64,000 nucleotides of DNA from Deinococcus sp045062605 (GTDB lineage: Bacteria > Deinococcota > Deinococci > Deinococcales > Deinococcaceae), in contig NZ_JBJGDW010000009.1 of NCBI RefSeq assembly GCF_045062605.1, positions 1-64,000 of the forward strand, given 5' to 3'. The position numbers were made by a program, and so were the translations under genes. Shown here piece after piece: positions 1 through 6,936 of this stretch (positions within the stretch are counted from its first letter, which is position 1; each line of letters begins with the position of its first letter). Below the pieces are notes generated by a model. That model had not been told where the DNA came from, did no database searches, and worked only from the letters and a program-made list of their open reading frames with translations.

Positions 1-127
1 CCGACGCGCCCCCCAGGCTTGCCTGGCTCAGCTTGAGGCAGAGTGGGACAAGCTGATTTTGCCACCGTAGAAAAAAATGGGAGAAGTGGGGCACACAAAA
101 AGCTCCACCTCTTTTCCAGCTTGCCAT
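1..127. other. Window edge, no gene seen
   Basis: I see no coding frame with a credible start here. The stretch precedes a strong inverted repeat and probably lies downstream of a gene outside the window. It contains a short A-run near base 70 but no convincing promoter. Confidence 0.4.
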
Positions 128-168
128 AGAACAGAGGCCCGCACTGAATTTGTGCGGGCCTCTGTTCT
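128..168. terminator. 17-bp inverted repeat, probable terminator
   Basis: A perfect 17-bp stem (arms 128-144 and 152-168) encloses a 7-base loop just past the stop codon of the minus-strand TRAP gene. Neither side has a clear T-tract, so termination is inferred from position and stem strength. Confidence 0.55.
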
Positions 169-179
169 GTTGTGGGGCT

Positions 180-1256
180 TTAGCTGGAGAAGTCGATCAT
201 AGGGCGGTCATTGACCTGATGCCAGGCGCGCACGTCGCGGCGGAAGGCGTTCCAGGGCGTGTAGACCTTCTTGTAGCTGGCATTCTTGGCCGAGTTCTCG
301 GCGTGCAGTTCCTGGGTGGCCTTATTGCCCGCCTTGAGGATGTCGGTGGAGTAGCGGCGGATCAATGTGCCGCCCTTCTTGAGGCGTTGCAACGCGGCCT
401 GGTTCTTGGCGTCGTAGTCGGCGGCGACGGCCAGGTTGGCCTCAGCGCAGGCACTCGCTAGAATTTCCTTGTACGCCTTGGGCAGCGCGGCGTAGGCCTT
501 CTTCCCCACCATCAGGTCAAAGGCAGCGCTGGGTTCCCACCAGCCGGGGGCGTAGTAGAACTTGGCGGCTTTTTGTAGCCCCAGCTTCTCGTCATCGTAC
601 GGCCCGACCCACTCGGCGGCGTCAATGGCACCACGGTCCAGCGCCAGATAGATTTCGCCGCCAGGCAGCACCTGCACGTTCACGCCCAGCTTGGCCATGA
701 CCTGTCCGCCGATGCCGGGAATCCGCATCTTGAGGCCCTTGAGATCGGCTGCCGTCTTGACTTCTTTCTTGAACCAGCCGCCCATTTGCGCGGTGGTGTT
801 GCCTGCTGGGAAGTTGATGATGCCGAAGTCGTCGTAGACCTCGCGGATCAGCTCCAGGCCACCCGCACTGTAAATCCAGGCGTTCTGCTCGGAGGCAGTC
901 AGTCCAAACGGGATGCCGGTGGCAAAGCCCAGGGCGGGGTTCTTGCCCACATAGTAGTACCCGGCGCTGTGGCCGCATTCCACAGTGCCCTGCTGCACGG
1001 CGTCCAGCACCTGAAGGCCGGGAACCAGTTCGCCCGCCTCGTAAGCGCGGATGGTGAACTTGCCGTCGGTCATGGCGCTGACGCGGTCCGCGATCATTTG
1101 TGCGCCGCCGAACAGCACGTCCAGGCTCTTGGGCCAACTGGTGGCGCATTTCCAGCGGACATTGCCGGTCTGCGCGAAGCTGTGGGGCGAGAAGACGGTG
1201 CTGGCCGCAGCGGTGGCAGCGGCTCCTTTCAAGAACTTACGGCGGTCAATGCTCAT
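180..1256 (-). CDS. TRAP transporter substrate-binding protein (DctP/TakP type)
   Basis: Extracytoplasmic solute receptor of a TRAP transporter, 358 aa. The first 28 residues form a twin-arginine signal (S-I-D-R-R-K-F-L-K-G followed by an Ala-rich stretch ending S-F-A), so the protein is probably exported folded. The body has the DctP family pattern: W-K-x-A-T-S-W-P near the mature N-terminus, the L-K-G-L-K-M-R-I-P-G segment, and an A-A-E-W-V-G-P ligand-loop motif like 2-oxoacid or lactate receptors such as TakP. I chose ATG 1254-1256 because AGGAGGGT lies just upstream on the minus strand and the Tat motif follows at once. No dctQ or dctM permease gene is adjacent; the next gene upstream is a thioesterase. 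The substrate (oxo- or hydroxy-acid) is inferred from family resemblance only. Confidence 0.85.
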   Translation of the reverse strand: MSIDRRKFLKGAAATAAASTVFSPHSFAQTGNVRWKCATSWPKSLDVLFGGAQMIADRVSAMTDGKFTIRAYEAGELVPGLQVLDAVQQGTVECGHSAGYYYVGKNPALGFATGIPFGLTASEQNAWIYSAGGLELIREVYDDFGIINFPAGNTTAQMGGWFKKEVKTAADLKGLKMRIPGIGGQVMAKLGVNVQVLPGGEIYLALDRGAIDAAEWVGPYDDEKLGLQKAAKFYYAPGWWEPSAAFDLMVGKKAYAALPKAYKEILASACAEANLAVAADYDAKNQAALQRLKKGGTLIRRYSTDILKAGNKATQELHAENSAKNASYKKVYTPWNAFRRDVRAWHQVNDRPMIDFSS

Positions 1257-1375
1257 GAGTACCCTCCTGTGAACGCCCGTGAACCCGATGGCGCACGGCG
1301 TTTTCCTAAGTTGAAGATGCACGCAGTATAGCGGGCAATCTTGATCTGGGCTTCATGCAGAGGGTGTGCCCGCCT

Positions 1376-1843
1376 TCAATCAACGCTCAGTGCTTCCAGC
1401 GCCGCCCGAAGGACTGCTGGCAATTCCACTGGACGCCGCGAGGTCCGGTCCACGTAGACATGCACGAAATGACCCTGGGCGGCAGCGGCCTCTGCGCCCT
1501 CCCGAAACACCGCCAGTTCGTAACGCACGCTGCTGCGGCCCAGCTTCGCCACCCGCACGCCCACGCGTAGCGCTTCAGGAAAGGCGACGGGCGCGAAGAA
1601 GCCGCAGCCAGTTTCCACCACCAGCCCGATCACCTCTCCCCCACCAATATCCAGCGCACCCTGAGCGGCCAGATAGGCATTCACTGCCGTATCGAAATAG
1701 GCGTAGTAGGTCACGTTGTTGACATGGCCGTACACGTCGTTGTCGGCCCAGCGGGTCTGGATCGGGTGATGGTACGGGTAGGCAGCGCGGGGCTGAGGCG
1801 TGGGACGGGTCGCAGAGCTGGCGTTCACAGAGCCGGAGTTCAT
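1376..1843 (-). CDS. Acyl-CoA thioesterase, hot-dog fold (YbgC/4HBT family)
   Basis: Cytoplasmic acyl-CoA thioester hydrolase of about 155 aa. The hallmark is R-W-A-D-N-D-V-Y-G-H-V-N-N near residue 30: the Asp and the G-H-V-N-N loop form the active site of the 4-hydroxybenzoyl-CoA thioesterase group. The remainder (Y-A-Y-F-D-T-A-V-N-A-Y-L, then the beta strands of a single hot-dog domain) fits the usual 130-160 aa length. The longer frame reaches into the divergent thiolase gene, so I chose ATG 1841-1843, which has a -10 box (TACTCT) 6 nt upstream and no SD. Divergence from a thiolase suggests acyl-CoA metabolism, but the physiological substrate is unknown. Confidence 0.8.
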   Translation of the reverse strand: MNSGSVNASSATRPTPQPRAAYPYHHPIQTRWADNDVYGHVNNVTYYAYFDTAVNAYLAAQGALDIGGGEVIGLVVETGCGFFAPVAFPEALRVGVRVAKLGRSSVRYELAVFREGAEAAAAQGHFVHVYVDRTSRRPVELPAVLRAALEALSVD

Positions 1844-1849
1844 AGAGTC

Positions 1850-1855
1850 AGAGTA
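1850..1855 (-). promoter_or_regulatory. Leaderless -10 box of the thioesterase gene
   Basis: TACTCT on the minus strand ends 6 nt before the ATG at 1843, matching TANNNT. It is back to back with the thiolase -10 box, so the two genes share a 35-bp divergent promoter region. Confidence 0.6.
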
Positions 1856-1866
1856 GAGCCGCCCGC

Positions 1867-1872
1867 TAGACT
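1867..1872 (+). promoter_or_regulatory. Leaderless -10 box of the thiolase gene
   Basis: TAGACT ends 6 nt before ATG 1879. No Shine-Dalgarno lies between, so the transcript probably begins at or next to the start codon. Confidence 0.6.
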
Positions 1873-1878
1873 TGGGGC

Positions 1879-3075
1879 ATGACTCAAAACGCAGCTCAGA
1901 ACAGCGCAAAAATCGTGATCGTGGCGGCGCGGCGCACGCCGATTGGCAGTTTTATGGGCGGATTGAAGGACGTATCCGCCGCTAAACTGGGCGTGGTGGC
2001 GGCGCGGGCGGTGGCTGAAGGGCTGCCCGGCGACGATATTGCCGACGTGATCGTGGGCAACGTGCTTCAGGCTGGGAATGGCATGAACGTGGCGCGGCAG
2101 GTGGCGCTGGGCGCGGGGCTGGCGGACCATGTGCCGGGCTTGACGGTCAACCGCGTGTGCGGCAGCGGTTTGCAGTCAGTCATCAGCGCCGCGCAGGGAC
2201 TGAAATCGGGGGACGGCAAGTTGTATCTGGCAGGCGGCACCGAGTCCATGAGCCGCGCCCCCTATCTGCTCCCCCGCGCCCGCGAGGGCTACCGCCTGGG
2301 CCACGCGACGGCGCTGGACAGCATCCTGAGCGAAGGGCTGACGGACGTGTTCAACGATTACCACATGGGCATCACAGCGGAGAACATTGCCGCCCAGTGG
2401 GGCATTACACGCGAGGAACAGGACGCTTTCGCGCTGGAAAGCCAGAACCGCGCCGCCGCCGCGCTGGCTGGCGGACATTTTGCCGATGAACTGGTGGCCG
2501 TGGAAGTGCCGGGCAAGAAAGGCCCCACCACCTTCGACACCGACGAGTACCCGCGCGCCACCTCTGCTGAGGCTCTGGCGAAATTGCGCCCGGCCTTCAA
2601 GAAAGACGGCACGGTTACGGCAGGCAACGCCAGCGGCCTGAACGACGGCGCGGCCATGCTGGCGGTGACCACCGAGGAGTACGCCAGAGCCAATGGCCTG
2701 AGCATCCTGGCCGAGATCAGCGGTTACGCGGCCATTGGCGTGGACCCCAAAGTCATGGGCATTGGCCCGGCCAAAGCCGTTCCCATCGCGCTGGAGCGGG
2801 CCGGACTGACCCTGGCCGACGTGGACCTGCTGGAGCTGAACGAGGCGTTCGCCGCGCAGTCGCTGGCCGTGCTGCGCGATCTGGGGGCGGACCCGGCGAA
2901 AGTGAACATCACGGGCGGCGCAATCGCACTGGGCCACCCCATCGGCGCGAGCGGGGCGCGGGTGCTGGTCACGCTGATTCACGCTTTGCGGCGCACAAAA
3001 AAGGAAACCGGAGTGGCCAGCCTGTGCATCGGCGGCGGCATGGGCATCGCCGTGGTGGTCCGGGCGCGGGGCTGA
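1879..3075 (+). CDS. Thiolase (acetyl-CoA acetyltransferase)
   Basis: Catalyses thiolytic cleavage of 3-ketoacyl-CoA or the reverse condensation of two acetyl-CoA. At 398 aa it has normal thiolase length, with the complete catalytic set: nucleophilic Cys94 in N-R-V-C-G-S-G, His353 in G-H-P-I-G-A-S-G and Cys383 in C-I-G-G-G-M-G. The N-terminal R-R-T-P-I-G-S-F motif is typical. The start ATG 1879 carries a leaderless promoter, and the gene diverges from an acyl-CoA thioesterase. The sequence cannot separate a biosynthetic (AtoB/PhaA) from a degradative (FadA) role. No 3-hydroxyacyl-CoA dehydrogenase is adjacent. Confidence 0.92.
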   Translation: MTQNAAQNSAKIVIVAARRTPIGSFMGGLKDVSAAKLGVVAARAVAEGLPGDDIADVIVGNVLQAGNGMNVARQVALGAGLADHVPGLTVNRVCGSGLQSVISAAQGLKSGDGKLYLAGGTESMSRAPYLLPRAREGYRLGHATALDSILSEGLTDVFNDYHMGITAENIAAQWGITREEQDAFALESQNRAAAALAGGHFADELVAVEVPGKKGPTTFDTDEYPRATSAEALAKLRPAFKKDGTVTAGNASGLNDGAAMLAVTTEEYARANGLSILAEISGYAAIGVDPKVMGIGPAKAVPIALERAGLTLADVDLLELNEAFAAQSLAVLRDLGADPAKVNITGGAIALGHPIGASGARVLVTLIHALRRTKKETGVASLCIGGGMGIAVVVRARG

Positions 3076-3088
3076 GGTCCGGCCCCGT

Positions 3089-3496
3089 ATGAATCCCATC
3101 GTCCACATCACCACCCGCGCCGACTGGCAGACCGCGCAGCAGGAGGGGGAATACCGGCATCCCAGCCTGATCACCGACGGCTACATCCACTGCTCGCTGC
3201 CTACCAGGGAGCAGCTTCTGGCAGTGGCTAACGCGTACTTTATCGGGCAACCTGACCTGGTGCTGCTCGTGATGGACCGTCAGCGCCTGAGCGCCCCGGT
3301 TCAGGACGAGAAGTTTGAAGACAGTGGGCTGTTCTTCCCGCACGTCTACGGCTCCATCAACGCTGCGGCGGTGCTTCAGGTTCTGGACTTTTTACCGCAG
3401 GCGGACGGGAGCTTCTCTCTTCCCACCGCTTTTTCAGGCACGCATAACACGGCGGAGCAGGAAAACCTCTCGCTTCCGCGTACCCTGTCCTCATGA
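3089..3496 (+). CDS. DUF952 family protein
   Basis: Small cytoplasmic protein of 135 aa belonging to DUF952. The family pattern is visible: I-V-H-I-T-T near the N-terminus, then D-G-Y-I-H-C-S, then F-P-H-V-Y-G with conserved His and Tyr. The family fold resembles ADP-ribosyltransferases in some analyses, but its function is not established. It starts 13 bp after the thiolase stop, so it may be co-transcribed. Its TGA overlaps the start of the following ankyrin gene (ATGA). The final 20 residues look like a non-conserved tail. Confidence 0.75.
   Translation: MNPIVHITTRADWQTAQQEGEYRHPSLITDGYIHCSLPTREQLLAVANAYFIGQPDLVLLVMDRQRLSAPVQDEKFEDSGLFFPHVYGSINAAAVLQVLDFLPQADGSFSLPTAFSGTHNTAEQENLSLPRTLSS
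3481..3486 (+). promoter_or_regulatory. Leaderless -10 box of the ankyrin gene
   Basis: TACCCT lies inside the end of the DUF952 gene and stops 6 nt before ATG 3493. The ankyrin gene may therefore be expressed both by coupling and from its own leaderless transcript. Confidence 0.5.
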
Positions 3497-4155
3497 CCAC
3501 TTCCACCGAGAAAGAGCTGTTCCTGGCGATCCGCGCCAACGACGCCGGGGCGGTGCGCGAGTTGGTGGGGCAGGACCGCGCCCTGCTGACGGCCCAGAGT
3601 CCAATGGGCGTGTCCCCGGTGCTGTTCGCCGCCTATTACCACCACCCCGAGATGGCCCGCGTGCTGGTGCAGGAGGGCGCGGCGCTGGACCTCTTCGAGG
3701 CGGCGGCGATTGGGGAAACAGAGCGCATTCGGGAGGTGCTAGACGCCGATTCAGCACTGCTCGATAACGTCAATTCAGACGGCTTTTCGCCGCTGGGCCT
3801 GTCTGCTTTATTCGGTCAGGAGACGGTGGCGGCGCTGCTGCTTTCGCTTGGGGCAGATGCGAACGCGGTCAGCCAGAACGCCATGCGGGTTCAACCGCTG
3901 CATTCGGCAGTGACGGGGAATCACGCCAGCCTCGCTCTGAAGCTGCTGGAGGCCGGGGCGGATGTGAACGCCGTGCAGAACGGTGGATTTACCCCGCTGA
4001 TGGGCGCGGCACAGAACGGCAACGCCGAACTGGTCCGGCTGCTGCTCTCGCACGGGGCGGGAACCGGGGCCGTGAACGAGGAGGGCCTCAGCGCCGCCGA
4101 TCTGGCGCAGGAGGAGGGCCACGGCGAGGTGCTGATTCTGCTGGCTGGACGTTGA
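3493..4155 (+). CDS. Ankyrin-repeat protein
   Basis: Protein-interaction protein of 220 aa with no signal peptide, so probably cytoplasmic. At least five ankyrin units of about 33 residues can be read. The clearest contain G-F-S-P-L-G-L-S-A, V-Q-P-L-H-S-A-V-T-G, G-F-T-P-L-M-G-A-A and the recurring A-L-L-L-x-x-G-A-D-x-N-A-V ending. The N-terminal unit (A-I-R-A-N-D-A-G-A-V-R-E-L-V) acts as a cap. Nothing indicates an enzymatic domain. The start overlaps the previous stop by ATGA. Confidence 0.85.
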   Translation: MTTSTEKELFLAIRANDAGAVRELVGQDRALLTAQSPMGVSPVLFAAYYHHPEMARVLVQEGAALDLFEAAAIGETERIREVLDADSALLDNVNSDGFSPLGLSALFGQETVAALLLSLGADANAVSQNAMRVQPLHSAVTGNHASLALKLLEAGADVNAVQNGGFTPLMGAAQNGNAELVRLLLSHGAGTGAVNEEGLSAADLAQEEGHGEVLILLAGR

Positions 4156-4235
4156 CTGCTGGGCGTTCATAAACCCTCAAGAAACCGGGAAGGCGGGCCG
4201 TATCCACCTCGCCGTGCGGCGGGACAGACTGGGGC

Positions 4236-4763
4236 ATGAGTGACGAGCGCAGAACAGACGTTCCCAACCCCAACGTGATCGGCCCCGAGACCGGTGGAAG
4301 GACGGGTGCGGAAACAGGGTTCGACACGCCGGACCCCAAGGACGATCACACCGTGGTCTACACCACCACGCCTGGAAACGACCGGGTGGGCAGCGCGGAC
4401 CACGGCGAGGATACGCCGCCAGAAATGGAGGCCGCGCACGAGATCACCGGCAAATATGATCATCTGGCCACGCGGGACGTAGAGGCGATGGAACATGACC
4501 CGGAAGCCCCTGAATTTGCCGGGGCGCAGACCGTGGCGGGCCTGGGCGGCGAGATGTTGGACGAGGTCGTTCCTTCTGCGGGCCTGGGAGTCAACCCGGC
4601 GGCGGCGCTGGGCCGTGGCCCCGTGGTAGGCCGCGCCGATCAGAATCCTGGCTACACGCCCCCCAGCGAGAAAGGCGTGCCACATGTGCGCGAGCAGCCC
4701 GGAGATCTGCTGCCCGGCCAATCCGAGGAGCTGGAAGACGAGATCAGCGGCAACACGCGCTGA
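4236..4763 (+). CDS. Acidic hydrophilic hypothetical protein
   Basis: I do not recognise this 175-aa protein. It is rich in Asp, Glu, Gly and Pro, has no membrane segment or signal peptide and almost no long hydrophobic stretches, so much of it may be disordered. Readable landmarks are T-V-V-Y-T-T-T-P-G-N-D-R-V-G near residue 40 and R-D-V-E-A-M-E-H-D-P near residue 80. It is monocistronic: a gap of 80 bp upstream and a terminator-like hairpin downstream. Codon use resembles the neighbours, which supports a real gene. A stress- or desiccation-associated hydrophilic protein is possible but is only a guess. Confidence 0.65.
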   Translation: MSDERRTDVPNPNVIGPETGGRTGAETGFDTPDPKDDHTVVYTTTPGNDRVGSADHGEDTPPEMEAAHEITGKYDHLATRDVEAMEHDPEAPEFAGAQTVAGLGGEMLDEVVPSAGLGVNPAAALGRGPVVGRADQNPGYTPPSEKGVPHVREQPGDLLPGQSEELEDEISGNTR

Positions 4764-4783
4764 CCATATCTAACCAACTAAAG

Positions 4784-4811
4784 AGGCCGTATGGGGATAA
4801 TCCGGCGGCCT
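4784..4811 (+). terminator. Hairpin with short T-run
   Basis: AGGCCG at 4784-4789 pairs with CGGCCT at 4806-4811, followed by two further T bases. It lies 20 bp past the stop of the acidic hypothetical gene and before the convergent Rieske gene. Confidence 0.5.
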
Positions 4812-4826
4812 TTCCTGCTGGCTTTT

Positions 4827-5153
4827 CTAGAGAGAGGCGACGTACACCACGCCGTCCTCGACTTCGGTTTTAAACAGCCGGACGGGCTTTACGGCGGGTA
4901 GCGATTTGGCCTTGCCCGTCGCCAGCTCGAACTTCGCGCCGTGCTTCTGGCAGGTGATCCGGCCCATCTGGACCTCGCCGCCCAGCAGCGGGTAATCCTG
5001 GTGGGTGCAGTTGTTTCGCAGGGCGTAGAACTGTCCCTCGTAATTGACCACCAGCACGCTGATGCCGTCCATCTCCACAGAGGTCTGGTGGCCTTCGGGC
5101 ATCGCGGACTCGGGACCCACACGGACCCGCTCACTGTTTGCTGCTGCGCTCAT
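4827..5153 (-). CDS. Rieske [2Fe-2S] domain protein
   Basis: Single-domain Rieske ferredoxin-like protein, 108 aa. The cluster ligands are intact: C-T-H (Cys49, His51) and C-Q-K-H (Cys68, His71), so it should carry a 2Fe-2S cluster, unlike NirD further along. There is no transmembrane helix, so it is soluble and cytoplasmic. Electron transfer to an oxygenase or reductase is the usual role, but no partner is adjacent. The start ATG 5151-5153 has TAAACT 7 nt upstream (leaderless). Confidence 0.85.
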   Translation of the reverse strand: MSAAANSERVRVGPESAMPEGHQTSVEMDGISVLVVNYEGQFYALRNNCTHQDYPLLGGEVQMGRITCQKHGAKFELATGKAKSLPAVKPVRLFKTEVEDGVVYVASL

Positions 5154-5160
5154 CGCTGTA

Positions 5161-5166
5161 AGTTTA
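5161..5166 (-). promoter_or_regulatory. Leaderless -10 box of the Rieske gene
   Basis: TAAACT on the minus strand ends 7 nt before ATG 5153, with no SD between. Confidence 0.6.
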
Positions 5167-5220
5167 GAGCAGTTGGAGCAGTGGACGGGCGGACGCCATC
5201 AGAAGACCTGCCATCAGCTC

Positions 5221-5356
5221 ATTCGGATTCCGTTTGTTTCGTATACAGATCGGGAAAGCTCCGATCTCTATACTCCACGCCCTGAACCCGATTTTCTCCT
5301 TCTCGCTCTGCTCGGATTACAGGTGTTTTTCAACACCCTTTAATCGGATTTCGTAT
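5221..5356 (-). repeat. Dispersed inverted-repeat element, family A copy 1 (short form)
   Basis: This 136-bp element starts ATTCGGATTCCG and ends GGATTTCGTAT. Along its whole length it aligns with the reverse complement of the copy at 19,327-19,463, including a shared TACTCCACGCCC core and a G-GTGTT...AACACC inner hairpin. It has no coding capacity. The arms have diverged slightly (ATTCGG for ATACGG), so it is probably an old copy. It fills most of the gap between the Rieske and narK genes. Confidence 0.8.
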
Positions 5357-5451
5357 CATTCGATGTGTTCTCTAGCAGCCTCCTGACCAGCAATCGAAAA
5401 AGGGTCCGGTGGGCTGTTCGTGCCCCCACAGACCCCTCGACTGATAAAACT

Positions 5452-6705
5452 TCAGGCAAAATTCGGCTGCCGCCCCAGTGCCCGCAGGCGCATCATGCTA
5501 CCGATAAAGACGGCGGTGGTCAGGCCGGTCAGGGCCAGCAGCACGATAAAGGCGGCCTGTGCGCCCAGCGTGGGCTTCAGGGCGGCAAAGATCAGCGGCA
5601 GGAAAAAGCCGCCCAGACCGCCCAGCAGGCCCACCAATCCGCCCACCGTGCCCATCTGGCCGGGATGCCACTGCGCCACCAGCGTGTAGGTGCTGGCCTT
5701 GCCGACGCCCATGCCCAGGCCCACCACGGTGGTCAGCAGCATAAAAGGAACCAGGGGCAGTTCGCGGGTGAGGAACAGCAGACCCAGCAGCATCATGGCA
5801 AATGCCACGACAGTGACGCTGCGCGGGCCGAAGCGGTCACTCAGGTAGCCGCCGACAGGGCGCAACAGGCTGGCCGGGAAGATGAACAGCGCGGTTAGCA
5901 ACCCGGCCTCCGCGAGTGGGACGCCGTAATGATCGACGTAATATTTGGGCAGAAACAGGCTGAGGGCCACATATGCGCCGAAAAACACCACGTAATACAG
6001 CCCGAAACGCCAGACCTGTGCCTGCGCCAGCGGACGCAGCCAGTCGGCCAGCGTGCGGGTGCCCGGCGTGGCGACATCGGCGGGGGTCAGGGCGGCAGTC
6101 AACGCGGCACAGACCAGCAGCGTCAGCGAGAACACGAAGGGCACGAACTGCCAGCCGCCCGGAATCAGCAGGCCCAGCGGCACCACGCCGATCAACGCGG
6201 GGGCCAGCAGCTTGGTGATGCTCGCGCCCGCATTCCCCGCCCCGAAGGTGCCCAGCGCCAGCCCCTGCCGCGCGGCAGGCACCCACTGCGCGATCCAGGC
6301 ATTGCCCACCGCGAAGCTGACCCCGGCCAGACCCACGCCCAGTGCCAGCACCAGCAGCAGGTTGTAGCTGCCCGCGCCGTCTGTCTTCACGAAGGCCAGC
6401 GCGAGGGAAAACGCGGCGGTCAGCAACGTGTTGGCGATAAAGACCTTCTTGCCACCGTAACGGTCTGCCCAGATGCCCGCAGGCAGGCGCAGCAGCGAGC
6501 CGGTCAGCACCGGAATGGCGGTCAGCAGCGCAAATTGCGCGTCGCTCAGGCCCAGTTCCTTACGAATCGGCAGGCCCAGGATGGCGAACATCAGCCACAC
6601 GGCAAACATCAGCGTGAACCCGGCGGTACTCCAGGCCACGACTCTGCGGGCGTCGGCGGACAGGGCGGGCGCAGGGTTGGCTGGAACAGGGGCGGTGTGG
6701 GTCAT
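5452..6705 (-). CDS. narK: Nitrate/nitrite transporter, MFS NNP family
   Basis: Inner-membrane major facilitator protein of 417 aa with about 12 hydrophobic segments, importing nitrate and/or exporting nitrite. The nitrate signature G-A-G-N-A-G-A-S-I is present in the middle of the protein, and the MFS loop A-D-R-Y-G-G-K-K follows TM2. ATG 6703-6705 is preceded by AGAGGT at a normal distance, so this start is SD-led. It lies downstream of the nitrate reductase gene on the same strand, separated by 231 bp that carry a palindromic repeat. It would supply substrate for assimilation with nirBD across the divergent region. Confidence 0.88.
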   Translation of the reverse strand: MTHTAPVPANPAPALSADARRVVAWSTAGFTLMFAVWLMFAILGLPIRKELGLSDAQFALLTAIPVLTGSLLRLPAGIWADRYGGKKVFIANTLLTAAFSLALAFVKTDGAGSYNLLLVLALGVGLAGVSFAVGNAWIAQWVPAARQGLALGTFGAGNAGASITKLLAPALIGVVPLGLLIPGGWQFVPFVFSLTLLVCAALTAALTPADVATPGTRTLADWLRPLAQAQVWRFGLYYVVFFGAYVALSLFLPKYYVDHYGVPLAEAGLLTALFIFPASLLRPVGGYLSDRFGPRSVTVVAFAMMLLGLLFLTRELPLVPFMLLTTVVGLGMGVGKASTYTLVAQWHPGQMGTVGGLVGLLGGLGGFFLPLIFAALKPTLGAQAAFIVLLALTGLTTAVFIGSMMRLRALGRQPNFA

Positions 6706-6771
6706 GGGTGAACCTCTGGGGGAGTGGGGGCGTGTGGGGGGCGAATGGGCGGTAGATTGGGGGGCGAAAAG

Positions 6772-6896
6772 AAACCCCTCAGTCCGCTTCGCGGCCAGCT
6801 CCCCTCAAAAGGGAGCCGAGAAACGCAACTGGCTGGGAAATTCCGCAACTCTTGCCTCCCTTCTAAGGGGCGGACTCGCAGAGCTGCGAAGCAGAC
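6772..6896. repeat. Palindromic repeat, family B copy 1
   Basis: The left arm (CCCCTCAGTCCGCTTC...CCAGCTCCCCT) matches copies at 42,578-42,704 and 48,574-48,705. The right arm is degenerate. The element contains an internal CTCCC-rich hairpin. It lies between the nitrate reductase and narK genes, so its RNA form would be a large hairpin in any shared transcript. Confidence 0.7.
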
Positions 6897-6936
6897 ATGT
6901 CCACTCCAGGAACGGGCTTTATGAACACTGGGCGGC

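Noticed and set aside
6772..6896. Repeat considered as a CRISPR or riboswitch
   Set aside because: There is no regular repeat-spacer array, and the sequence recurs at unrelated genes as a palindromic element.
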